Assembly (NCBI GenBank): GCA_900074725.1
Contig: LT598458.1
Location: forward strand, 248,001 to 312,000
Length of the DNA: 64,000 bases
Source of the DNA: Lachancea dasiensis
Taxonomy: Eukaryota > Ascomycota > Saccharomycetes > Saccharomycetales > Saccharomycetaceae
Reading direction: 5' to 3'
Position numbers and translations under genes: made by a program. Below the pieces are notes generated by a model. That model was not told where the DNA came from, searched no databases, and was given only the letters and a program-made list of their open reading frames with translations. Below are positions 10,071-20,200 of the stretch, piece after piece; the stretch's first letter is position 1, and each line of letters starts with the position of its first letter.

Positions 10071-10442
10071 CTAACCTTTGAAGGCCGCCTCAACCCACCC
10101 ACAGTCCCTGAGGCCCTTGTATTTGGCCTTGGGGCCCTTGGCGGGATCGTCGTATACTGCGTTCAATGCAGCGTCCTGCGTTGCTGGCTTGGAGATACAC
10201 ATGTACTGTCCATCTGGAAGGACACATCGCAATTGCGATTTTGGAAACGGACAAGGACAATCGCCTGCAGACTTGACACATGCGAGCGTATCGGGACACA
10301 GATAATCTGTGCACGCATTGTTGAGAAATTGGTCCTCGTACTCAACTGGTGGATTCTGCGCCTGTTGCTGGTGTGTCCCATGGTTAAAGTCGAAGAAAAA
10401 GCCGGAAACTGCAGAGGCTAACAAAGCCCAGATGAAAATCAT
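10071..10442 (-). CDS. LCL2: Lcl2-like small secretory-pathway protein
   Basis: A small secretory-pathway protein whose mutants in S. cerevisiae have short chronological lifespan and ER-associated degradation phenotypes; the molecular function is unknown. The 123-residue product starts with a hydrophobic signal-like segment (MIFIWALLASAVSGFFFDF). A Cys-rich conserved core follows: CTDYLCPDTLACVKSAGDCPC, then PFPKSQLRCVLPDG and YMCISKP. It ends in a GLRDCGWVEAAFKG tail. Length and Cys pattern fit Lcl2 (about 130 residues). The position, convergent with SEN2 and divergent from CDC45, matches YLR104W in S. cerevisiae. The promoter is shared with CDC45 in a 234-base gap. Confidence 0.9.
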   Translation of the reverse strand: MIFIWALLASAVSGFFFDFNHGTHQQQAQNPPVEYEDQFLNNACTDYLCPDTLACVKSAGDCPCPFPKSQLRCVLPDGQYMCISKPATQDAALNAVYDDPAKGPKAKYKGLRDCGWVEAAFKG

Positions 10443-10676
10443 TTTGCCACTATCCTATTCGTCTTAGGGCAATACTTCAAATTTCACGTTTGAACACGCC
10501 CTTGGTGCCCTTGAGATTGTCTAAGTTGAGTGTCCTATACTAGGTACGTGTTAGTAGTTTAGCGTTATGTCATCAATAATTGAAAAATCTATTACAGCTT
10601 TAAACATCCAAGTAGTGATATCTACCGACAACCATATGAATACGGTACCTTATTACCTCTTTTATAGTCTGAGAGC

Positions 10677-12650
10677 ATGTTTTTGAAAGTCAGACAGTTT
10701 CAGGACGCCTATGAGCGTATTTTGAAGTATTCCTCGTCGCATTCGGCGTGTCAATTGGTGATATTCGTTTCGTGTTTAAACATTGACGCGTTGTGCGCCA
10801 GTAAGATGCTTTCCAAGCTCTTCAAGAAAGAATTGATACAGTTGCAGTTGGTGCCAGTGTTTGGGTATTCGGAGCTGAAAACATTTTATCAGAAGTTGGA
10901 CGAGAACATCAACAGCGTTATATTCGTGGGCTGTGGTGGAATGATCGATATCGAGGAGTTTCTGGGCGTGGACGAGGAGGAGGATAACCAGAACGAGCAC
11001 GCTGAATCGAGACGCAAAATTTATGTACTGGACACGCACAGACCGTGGAATCTTCACAACTTATTCGGGTCGCAGGTGGTGACCTGCTTTGACGATGGCA
11101 CGGTGGAGGAAGAACTAAAAACCCAGCAAGAGGCATATTTCAAACTGACAGAGCTGGAAGAACAGCAGGACACAGACGAAGAAACGGAGAGCGGCAGTGG
11201 TGAGGAAGAAGATACCGATCACGATGTAGAGGACGATGAGGAGAACCTTGAGGAGGACGACACCGACGAAGACACTACAAGAGACGCAGTGGGCGACGGC
11301 GAGGACGTCCAGAAGGACGAAAACAATCAGGAGGCCTCTGGGAAGAGGCGCAACGCACAGAGTCACAACCACAAGCGCGAGAGAAAACTTCGAAGAAGTC
11401 TTATCAACAAATATGAGGCGGTTCTAGAAGACTACTATGCGCAAGGCTCGTCTACCTCCAACTCGCTCTCCATCCAGGTGTACTCGCTCTTATCGGCGCT
11501 CGGAGAAACTAGCATTGCATATCTGTGGCTCACTATCCTCGGAGTTTCGTCCCTGGACGTCGCATATCCTCATATTTACAGTCAATTGCTTCCTCTGCTG
11601 CAGGACGAAGTTAAGCGTCTTTCCCCTATCGAAGCGTATAAGACGCCAGATACACTCTCGTTGGAGATCCAACCGGATTACTACCTCTTTATGCTCAGGC
11701 ACTCGTCTCTCTACGATAGTTTTTTTTACTCCAACTACGTGAACGCTAAGCTGTCGCTATGGAATGAGAATGGCAAGAAGAGACTACATAAGATTTTCGC
11801 GAGGATGGGAATTTCCTTGTCCACGGCTCAAGAAAACTGGCTGTACATGGATAACCGGGTCAAGAGAGAACTGGGGACTATTTTCGATAAAAACCTAGAG
11901 AGGTATGGTCTTCAAGATGTGGTACGAGATGGTTTTGTTCGTACTTTTGGCTACCGGGGTGCGATTAGTGCAAGTGAATACGTAGAGTCGATAACCGCGC
12001 TTCTAGAAGTGGGCCAAACGATTGATCCAGAGGACATCGTCAAGAGCAACAGTTCTGGCCCGGAGCCAGAAGAGAATGGGGAGCTCGCCGATGTCATATC
12101 CCGCCGCGAGCGCAAATGGGTCAGTAATTTCTGGTTGAGCTGGGATGCACTGGAGGGTGATATCGAACTCATGAATCGCGGCATCAAACACGCACAATTT
12201 TTACAACGCTCGGTTTTCAACACCGGCGTAGCCGTCTTGGAGAAACGGCTGATCAAGAACCTACGATTGTATCGTCTATGCGTATTGCAAGACGGGCCTG
12301 ACTTGGAGCTATACAGGAATCCTCTAACATTAATGCGGCTGGGTAATTGGATCCTGGAGTGTTGTGCGGAGTCGGATGACCGTCAACTACTGCCGTTGGT
12401 GCTTGGTAGCTTGGATTCCTCTACCGAAAAATACCTAGTGGCCGGCATGGCTCCACGCTACCCGCGTGGCATGGACAAATTGGAGGCCAGTAAACCGCTG
12501 CTCAACAACTTCAGCGTTGCATTTCAACAGATAGCAGCTGAAACTGGCGCCAAAGTAAGAATAGACAATTTTGAGAGCTCGATAATCGAAATCCAGCGGG
12601 ACGACTTATCGCCCTTTCTAGAAAAGTTAACACTGAGTGGACTACTATAG
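10677..12650 (+). CDS. CDC45: DNA replication initiation factor Cdc45
   Basis: Component of the CMG helicase (Cdc45-Mcm2-7-GINS), loaded at origins to start DNA replication. The 657-residue product matches the usual fungal length (S. cerevisiae 650). The N-terminal DHH-like alpha/beta region is visible (CQLVIFVSCLNIDALCASKMLSKLFK; later INSVIFVGCGGMIDIEEFL and KIYVLDTHRPWNLHNLFG). A strongly acidic insert spans about residues 160-215. The conserved C-terminal half includes PDYYLFMLRHSSLYDSFFYS and LGYRGAISASEYVESITALL-type sequence. The ATG at 10677 gives MFLKVRQFQDAYERILKYS. The neighbours LCL2 and APC9 are also its S. cerevisiae neighbours (YLR103C). Confidence 0.96.
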   Translation: MFLKVRQFQDAYERILKYSSSHSACQLVIFVSCLNIDALCASKMLSKLFKKELIQLQLVPVFGYSELKTFYQKLDENINSVIFVGCGGMIDIEEFLGVDEEEDNQNEHAESRRKIYVLDTHRPWNLHNLFGSQVVTCFDDGTVEEELKTQQEAYFKLTELEEQQDTDEETESGSGEEEDTDHDVEDDEENLEEDDTDEDTTRDAVGDGEDVQKDENNQEASGKRRNAQSHNHKRERKLRRSLINKYEAVLEDYYAQGSSTSNSLSIQVYSLLSALGETSIAYLWLTILGVSSLDVAYPHIYSQLLPLLQDEVKRLSPIEAYKTPDTLSLEIQPDYYLFMLRHSSLYDSFFYSNYVNAKLSLWNENGKKRLHKIFARMGISLSTAQENWLYMDNRVKRELGTIFDKNLERYGLQDVVRDGFVRTFGYRGAISASEYVESITALLEVGQTIDPEDIVKSNSSGPEPEENGELADVISRRERKWVSNFWLSWDALEGDIELMNRGIKHAQFLQRSVFNTGVAVLEKRLIKNLRLYRLCVLQDGPDLELYRNPLTLMRLGNWILECCAESDDRQLLPLVLGSLDSSTEKYLVAGMAPRYPRGMDKLEASKPLLNNFSVAFQQIAAETGAKVRIDNFESSIIEIQRDDLSPFLEKLTLSGLL

Positions 12651-12797
12651 CCATTCTGGGAGCATTAAAGGAGAGTACAGCAACCCGCAGGCATAAGCAT
12701 GCTGTCTCTTGCAGCTCGAAGTTGTGCCACATACATACCTAATAAATTAATATTATCTAGCATTAACACATCTAACGATCTACTAATGCTTACAGCA

Positions 12798-13610
12798 ATG
12801 CCCAAGAAACATCTAGGTTCACCAGATCACCCCAGTTTTGAACTCCCATCTTTGCCGCCATGGAGAACACCCAGGATCAAGATCTTACACCATACGCCCT
12901 CCAGGGCGCCGTCATTGCTGGATGATAGAGATATCTTCGAGACGCCACATGAACCCAAACGCCAATCCTTCGACGATTCCGCCAAGAAATCGAGGAATCC
13001 GGATATATATGACTACACGCCATTCAATGACAAGGGTCTGCTCGCTGCGGGCAAAGTGGATCAGTTACTAAGGTCAGAAAGCGCGACCCATTGTTTAGTT
13101 TTCCACAAGGACAAACACAAAGCTTCGGATCAACCTTTTAGGCCTGATCTTGATCTTTGGTGCTGTGATAGCTCCGAAGATGAACAAGAGGGTGGTAGCA
13201 TTAGTGGCTCGGCAGAATCGCCGGCCAGCAACAACAATAAAATCCCAGCTTTGCCGCCCGTTGAGCGACCCAACGTACGTAGACCGCACCACAACGCCAT
13301 TTCCGAAAAAAATGCCCTGAGAGAATTCTGGGACGACTCGAAAATGGTCGACGTCTTGGACAGACACCAGGTTAACGACATATACACGGTCCTACGGCAG
13401 GAAAGAGAGCTGGTAAGTAAGTGCGAGCGATTGATCCAGCACGACGAACATTCACCGCCTCCCGATGAGACTGACCTGTATCGCTGGCTGCGCAGATACT
13501 GTCAAAATGTGTGGAATAAAGAGTCGTGGATGTCAAAGCCCCAGGACCACCGCGAGGATATGGCAGCTGTTGCAGGTCGAGCTAGCCACGATGGGCCCGA
13601 TATCACGTGA
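12798..13610 (+). CDS. APC9: Anaphase-promoting complex subunit Apc9 (probable)
   Basis: A poorly conserved accessory subunit of the APC/C ubiquitin ligase. The product is low-complexity and charged, with a recognisable block RIKILHHTPSRAPSLLDDRDIF and a C-terminal helical stretch (ALREFWDDSKMVDVLDRHQVND). The frame is open from an ATG at 12699, but that lies only 48 bases after the CDC45 stop and before an AATAAATTAATATTATC stretch that looks like the CDC45 polyadenylation zone. ATGs at 12786 and 12798 are therefore more likely starts; I chose 12798 (MPKKHLGSPDHPSF, 270 residues), close to the S. cerevisiae length of about 265. The identification rests mainly on position after CDC45 (YLR102C). 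The stop codon lies inside a CACGTG palindrome. Confidence 0.78.
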   Translation: MPKKHLGSPDHPSFELPSLPPWRTPRIKILHHTPSRAPSLLDDRDIFETPHEPKRQSFDDSAKKSRNPDIYDYTPFNDKGLLAAGKVDQLLRSESATHCLVFHKDKHKASDQPFRPDLDLWCCDSSEDEQEGGSISGSAESPASNNNKIPALPPVERPNVRRPHHNAISEKNALREFWDDSKMVDVLDRHQVNDIYTVLRQERELVSKCERLIQHDEHSPPPDETDLYRWLRRYCQNVWNKESWMSKPQDHREDMAAVAGRASHDGPDIT

Positions 13611-13644
13611 TAACGAGTCAAGGTCACAAGACTATCACGTGATA
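13601..13644. promoter_or_regulatory. Twin TATCACGTGATA palindromes upstream of SAC6
   Basis: Two identical 12-base palindromes, TATCACGTGATA, occupy 13601-13612 and 13633-13644, with starts 32 bases apart (about three helical turns). The core CACGTG with flanking TCA/TGA fits the known Cbf1 consensus. They lie about 170-215 bases upstream of the SAC6 ATG, and the first overlaps the APC9 stop codon. Binding is inferred, not shown. Confidence 0.55.
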
Positions 13645-13816
13645 CAGTATTTGCTTCCGAAATGTTAAAAGGGGCCATGAATTTCACTAGTATTAGCTAC
13701 CTCTTTCAGATGAGTTGACATTTCAAGGGCAGAGACTTTTGAGTAAAATCCGTGAATTTGTCGCGCGGAGTGCTTTCTCTTCGATCTTATAGCTTTAAGC
13801 TTGGAAAGGAACAGTC

Positions 13817-15840
13817 ATGAATATCATCAAGTTGCAGGTATGTGTATTCCATTCGCAGATGCGGACATTTTGCTAAGCAAGGCAGAAAGTGTCGAAAGTG
13901 TGAAAACTAACTTCAAGCAGAGAAAATTCCCCATTTTAACCCAGGAAGATATCTTTGGGACGATCGAAAAGTTCAGAGAAATTGATCTCGAAGACAATGG
14001 GTGGGTGGAAAAGGGCCAGGTGTTAGCAGCAGTATCGAAATCCGGAGAGGCGTCGTACGATGAAGCGCGTGAAACACTAAAACAAGTGGGAGTCGACGCA
14101 TCTGGGCGTGTAGAATTAGACGACTATGTGGAGCTGATTGCCAAATTGAAGGACGCTCACGCTGGCCCTCCTCCGCCAACGACATTTCAAAGCGGCAGCG
14201 GCGCCAAGTCCCCAAGCAACATTCCAGTTACGCCGACATTTGCCGGGTTGCAACACAAGGGAACTGGTGCCCAAGCCAAGATTATTGTCGGTGGTTCGAC
14301 GACAGGAACCACTCACACCATCAACGAAGAAGAACGGACAGAATTCACCAAGCACATTAATAGCGTCTTGGCTGGGGATGCCGATATTGGTCACAAGTTA
14401 CCCTTTGCTACGGATACTTTCCAATTGTTTGACGAGTGTAGAGACGGTTTGGTATTGTCTAAGCTAATTAACGATTCTGTTCCCGATACAATCGACACTA
14501 GAGTGTTGAATTGGCCCAAGAATGGGAAAAGACTAAACAACTTTACTGCAAGTGAAAATGCCAACATTGTCATCAATTCGGCCAAAGCGATTGGCTGTAT
14601 TGTTGTCAATGTGCACTCCGAAGACATTATCGAGGGTAAAGAGCATTTAATTTTGGGTCTTATCTGGCAAGTTATTCGCCGTGGTTTGCTCAGCAAAATT
14701 GACATCAAACATCACCCAGAACTATACCGGTTGTTGGAAGATGACGAAACTTTAGAACAATTTCTAAGATTACCTCCGGAGCAAATCCTTCTACGCTGGT
14801 TTAACTATCATTTGAAACAAGCTGGATGGGAGAGAAGAGTTACTAATTTCTCCAAAGATGTTTCAGATGGGGAGAACTACACTGTACTACTGAACCAATT
14901 AGCGCCCGAATTGTGCTCTCGCGCTCCTCTACAAACTTCCGATTTGTTAGCTAGAGCAGAACAAGTCTTGCAAAATGCCGAGAAATTGGAGTGCAGAAAG
15001 TACTTAACTCCAACCGCTTTGGTTGCAGGAAATTCAAAGTTGAACTTGGCGTTTGTGGCTCACCTATTCAACACTCACCCAGGCCTACAGCCTATTGAAG
15101 AATCCGAAAAACCTGAGATAGAAGAGTTTGATGCAGAAGGCGAAAGAGAGGCCAGAGTCTTTACTCTATGGCTCAATTCTTTGGATGTGGATCCTGCCGT
15201 GGTATCATTATTCGAAGATTTGAAGGATGGTTTGGTATTGTTACAAGCCTATGAAAAGGTGATGCCGGGCGCTGTAGAACAAAGAACCGTCAACAAACGT
15301 CCTGCATCGGGAAGCGAGCTATCGAGGTTCAAAGCTCTGGAAAATACCAATTATGCCGTGGATCTCGGTAAGTCAAGGGGATTTTCCCTGGTTGGTATAG
15401 AAGGGTCGGACATCGTGGACGGTAACAAGTTGCTAACTTTGGGCTTGGTATGGCAATTAATGAGAAGAAATATTGTCAACACGATGAAAACATTAGCTGC
15501 AAACGGTAAAGAGCTGAGCGATTCTCAAATCTTGAAATGGGCCCAGGAGCAGGTGACGAAGGGCAACAAGACGTCGCGCGTCAGATCGTTCAGCGATCCT
15601 GCATTATCCAATGGCCATTTCTTGCTGGATGTGCTGAATGGTATTGCCCCCGGTTACGTTGACTACGATCTGGTGACTCTCGGCAATACCGATGAAGACA
15701 AATATGCTAATGCCAGATTGGCTATTTCCATTGCTAGAAAATTGGGTGCGTTAATTTGGCTTGTTCCTGAAGACATTAACGAGGTCCGTTCAAGATTGAT
15801 TTTAACATTCGTTGCTTCCTTGATGGCTTTGAAACAATAA
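13817..15840 (+). CDS. SAC6: Fimbrin Sac6 (actin bundling), two exons
   Basis: Actin-filament bundling protein of cortical patches and cables, needed for endocytosis. It is spliced: exon 1 is 13817-13837 (MNIIKLQ), the intron is 13838-13920, and exon 2 is 13921-15840 (RKFPILTQEDIFGTIEKFRE onward). The mature protein is 646 residues; S. cerevisiae has 642 and starts MNIVKLQRKFPILTQED with an intron at the same place. Exon 2 shows the N-terminal EF-hand-like region (ASYDEARETLKQVGVDASGRVELDDYV) and then two actin-binding domains, each made of two calponin-homology repeats (for example TFQLFDECRDGLVLSKLIND and EDLKDGLVLLQAYEKVMPG). Reading through the intron gives an open frame, but its peptide has no family similarity. 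Twin CACGTG palindromes lie upstream. Confidence 0.98.
13838..13920 (+). other. SAC6: Spliceosomal intron of SAC6 (83 nt)
   Basis: Donor GTATGT at 13838, branch-like AACTAAC ending at 13911 (branch A at 13910), acceptor CAG at 13918-13920. The intron is phase 0 and sits after codon 7, the same position as in S. cerevisiae SAC6. Only about 10 bases separate the branch A from the acceptor. Confidence 0.92.
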
Positions 15841-15899
15841 TGTCCAAATTGTGTTCGCGCATGTATTCTACGTTATTTTTTTAGAAAAAGATTAGCTAT

Positions 15900-17014
15900 C
15901 TAAACTTGCCTTGAGTTCGTAATTTGATCTTTCAATTTCAAGTCCCACTCCTCCTTTAGTTTTCTAATGTACGCCTTAACGTCCTGAACACCGGTGGCTT
16001 CAATCTCCTCAGTTCGAATATATTCTAGTCCGTCTTTGTAAGTGGCTGACCCATACTTTAGTTTTTGTTGCTCAAACCTGGGGTTGGCCAAAGTAGCGAC
16101 GTAGACAGGTGCATTAGCAGCGCGATATCCATCGATATTATGCCAAGGAGAACCCAGAAATCTTGCGAGATAGAAAAGAAGCAACATGCCATAGTAGCTC
16201 ATGACATTCAAATATTTGAAAAAGGAGTGACTGATGAAAATTCCTGGTTGAACAACGTATTGCGTTATGCCTTGGTTTTTCAAATCGTTGAAGGTTGCTA
16301 AATGCAATAAATCGACCAACCTTTTAGATCCTTCATAAGATGCAGGGCTCTTGATCAGTTGGATGTCATCCAGTGACAAGTACTTCGGATCAGACATAAT
16401 ACTTGATATCCACACGACCACGGCCTTCCCGGCCTGGAGTTGAGGAAGTATTTTTTGAATCAAATAGTAAGGTCCGAAAACATTGGCTTGGAAAACAAGA
16501 CCCATGCCGTCTGCCGACTGAACCCCAACCCTTTGAACCTTATATGTCGGATTAGTCACAGCTTCGATCGGGCTGGTGGAGACCTCTTTTACTGCCCCCA
16601 GCCAATCAATTCCACTATACACGCCCTGCGCTGCATTGACGAAAAAGTAATGTATTTCGCTGTACTGTTTGTTTAGATCATAGTATGCCCCTAGGACACT
16701 CACCATATCGGTGAAATCCACCAGCAAATAATCGTAGTCCACAGGACCCGGTCTTTGCTTCTTCTCCACAAATTTGGAAATCTGATCTATAACTTCACGG
16801 GCCCTCGGAAGAGTTCTGGAGGTAACAACGATCGTCAGCCGTACGTCATTGGCAACTTCTTCTATCAGGCGGTACGCAGTATTCAATCCCAGATTACTAT
16901 GCTCGAACGTTAGTATCCAAAACTTGAAACTGTAACTAAAAGCAGCTGTAAAAGAGCATGGTTAACATACCTATTCGTACCAGTAATAACGGCTACTTTC
17001 CTATCGCCTGGCAT
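15900..17014 (-). CDS. ERG27: 3-keto-sterol reductase Erg27, two exons
   Basis: NADPH-dependent short-chain dehydrogenase that reduces 3-keto sterols in the C-4 demethylation step of ergosterol synthesis at the ER and lipid droplets. It also protects Erg7. The long frame lacks an ATG start. A spliced first exon at 17014-16971 (MPGDRKVAVITGTN plus AG) joined to exon 2 at 16896-15900 rebuilds the conserved nucleotide-binding motif TGTNSNLGLN. The product is 346 residues; S. cerevisiae Erg27 has 347 and starts MNRKVAIVTGTNSNLGLN. Other signatures are LTIVVTSRTLPRA, FVNAAQG, WISSIMSDPKYLS and the catalytic YEGSK. The C-terminal half carries hydrophobic segments around YYGMLLLFYLARFLGSPWH. I recall the S. 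cerevisiae gene as intronless. MTC5 lies upstream on the same strand. Confidence 0.96.
16897..16970 (-). other. ERG27: Spliceosomal intron of ERG27 (74 nt)
   Basis: Read on the minus strand: donor GTATGT from 16970, a perfect TACTAAC branch site (16915-16909) and acceptor TAG ending at 16897. It is a phase 2 intron inside the Ser codon of the TGTNSNLG motif. About 13 bases separate branch A and acceptor. Without splicing the frame has no in-frame ATG before the cofactor motif. Confidence 0.93.
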
Positions 17015-17228
17015 CCTACTTGTATAGCTTTTTTGAGCCTGTATGGGCCCTTATGCTAACCTTCAGATGGTTGGTACAGTCTTTTTCATTGGGCTCTATT
17101 ACAATACTGCCGAGCTAAACGAAGAGTGATCTATCCGTAAATGGAAATTTCCCTTTATAGAAAGTTACCCAAAGAAGTTCGAGATTATTACGTAAGCTTT
17201 ATTAGACAGGTAAACCAAAAACGGTCGC

Positions 17229-20200
17229 TCACACCCTGTCAAACACGTCAACACATGCACAACCACAACCAGAGGGACATTCATTGCTCACTCTCCACCA
17301 TTCCTTTGCACAATGGGCGTGCATAATGTGTTGGCAGCTACCGCAGGTGGAACAAAATCCTTCAATTTTAAGTTCGCAGTAGTTGCAGTTCACAATGAAA
17401 GGTGAAGTAGCTTCGCCTTCGACAAACTTATAGCTCATTCCTGTGGCATTGAGGGGGATAACACTATCAGGGGCGGACCTTGAGTAAATTGACCAGGAAT
17501 CATCGGACGGTGCCGGTAGAGGAGTGTTAAATTGCAGCAACTCGGCTCTGTGGATCAATAGACCCCAGTAAAATAGCAGTTCAGCATACTGGTATCTATA
17601 AGACCTGTACTTCGATTCTTCTGCGGGATCTAATAGGGGCGGAAGACGTCCACCAATCAGGTCGAGTGTTTCGTCGTGCAAAATCTCGATCTTCACATCA
17701 GGTATCATGGAGCTCGGCGCTAGCAGCTGGGGTTTTGGTTGTTTACTTCGAAACTGATGGGGAGAAAAGTAGTCTTCGGATTTTACTGAAGAGGCTATAG
17801 ACCCTTGGTGAGATCGAGGGAAGCCAGTGTGTAAATCGCTTTCAAAAGTCACTACATTGTTCTGCTGTTTCCTCGGAAACCTACCCTCAGCACCTATCTC
17901 ACTCCAATGCGAACGCTCCATCAATATGCAACTTAACATGGCCAGCATCTGCACATTTTTAGACTTTTCGAAAAAACTCATTGCTTCTTTAACAAACCAC
18001 CTATCCCCAAGGCCATCGAAACTCCATTCAAAAGTGCAAGTCTGCAATTCTTCTCGGTCTATCAGTAAATTGGCCATCATTGTCCAGCTGTGAGCTAAAT
18101 CTTCCATGCCCTGCGACTCCGCGACATCTGCGTTGTGCTTACAGATAGACTCCAGCGAATCTCCGGTAAATTTATATTCAAGAGCTAGTTGTCTTTTATC
18201 TGCAATTAAATGACTAAAGTCTTTGACCAGAACCGTGTTCTTGAACTTTGGTGTCGAAGCATTACTTTTCCCGTCATCGGAAGGGATAAGTGTCAGATTT
18301 TTCCCAAAGGCGGAATAAACAGGTAATTTAGTGCGCAAAGTAATGTCACTACGCACAATGTCATTCCAGACATCTCCAAAACTGTCTGAGCTAGCATTGG
18401 AATCGGTTTCGCTAGCCATAACACCATTTTCACTGTTGTGTTCCGATGATGCAGGGTGCAGTTCCACGTACCTCTTAGGGCGGCTTGAACTAGCAGAAAG
18501 GTCATCTTGGAAAAGAATTTCAGGTTTCTGACCTTCTTTCGAGTTCACATAATTACGCTGGTTGAGTATTTGCAGATTATGTTGCTTTTTATCCAGCTTC
18601 CCTTCCAGTGCAAAAAAGCAGACCAATAGGCCCGACGAAGTCCAAGTTGCACCACATCCTTTGGGAACTGGTGTGGTATCTAGATCCAATTTTGTTTCCG
18701 TAAACCCCTCGATGCTCGTTTTGTCATCATACATAACACCTTCTTCATCTGATAGATCGGAGCTTCCAGAAGCAACATGAGACCTCATGTCAGAACTGTC
18801 CAGAGAAGAAAGGTCCTCAAACTCGGCCTGATCGACAACATCAAAATTTAATAGTTGTTCTTCATCTTGCAAGGCATCTAGGTTAATCTTTTCACCCAGC
18901 AGAAAACGTAGGCAAGCTTCTAAGCAGTACATTCCTAGTTCTGTATGTTTAGCAGATATTACCTGCAATTGGTCGGTGAGCTCCTTACTTTTAGATGCGC
19001 TTAGTTCACGATTCTCCTCTATTTTAAAGACGGGATCGTTCTTCTTGCAAGGGTAGTTAGGTGGAAAAATAGCCTCAATTCTCAAGAAGACGAGATCATC
19101 GGGACTTCGCTCAGACCAAGGCCCACTAAGGGTCAATATCAAAGATCCAGTAGACACAGATATTTTTTCGAAAACAACCTTCGGAAATTTGTGCCCAATC
19201 ATACTCACTTCCTCACCAAGATTTTGAAGCTTGTCTTGCTCAAACAAGTCATGTGGAGAATTGGCATGGTGAAGTTTGACTCCCGAAACCCATGCCAGAT
19301 GGTCTACTTTGTTTTTATCACGAGTGTCTTCCGAGCCTGATTTCGTTACGAAGTGTTCCTTCATCTGCCTCGAATAATCGAATTTATTCCGCGACATCGG
19401 CGGCTCTTGCCGATATGTGCTGTATAGGTGGTCAACTAGTGGGGATTCCAAGGGGGCAAATTGCTCGAAATGCACTTTTTTGTATGTTGTTTCATTAACG
19501 GGCCATAGTCTAAGATCACAGTCTTTAGACCAGGTCACCAGCTGGAACTCTCTATCATCTATCATGCTTTCAGAACTATGTCGAACCCTCCATAAAAAGT
19601 CGGATACACAGTCACTGTGGCCTTTGAAAACATAGATGGGCTGGAATTTACAGACAGGCTCAGAGCCGTTTTCAGTCACGCATTCTGCCAAATACACCGA
19701 ATTATTACCACCAATGAGTGGCATTACACAGAAGCCTTTTCCAAATGGTAGATATCGTCCTCTGGCCACAGGAAAATCGGTGACCACTGTTCGCTGTGGC
19801 TCCTTGTCACTTATCGCATAGTTCCAGAATTTGACAGTTCCATCATTAGAACTCGACATGATTTCAGTCTCATTGAATTTATTGAAGTCGATACTATTCA
19901 CACTGTTTGCATGGCCTTTCAAAGAATGCAATGGCGTACATCCTTTCCTCAAGTCCCAAACATAAACATCATTAGAATGTGCAGAAGCGATCACGTTGGG
20001 ATTCTGATAATTCCATTTAACCTGAGACACCCCAGCAGACCAGACACTCGCACTGTAGTAAGCTCTGCGAGGAGAACGCATATCCCAAGAATGAACATAT
20101 GTATCAATAGAACAAGTCGCCAGAATTTCGGGATGTTGAGGGTGGAAGTTGATATCTGATATCGCCCGAAAGTGCCCATGTAAAACATGCTCAATCGCAT

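Noticed and set aside
13801-13836. SAC6 read as an unspliced frame with an N-terminal extension
   Set aside because: The frame begins without a proper ATG and the extra peptide has no similarity, while splicing yields the exact family N-terminus.
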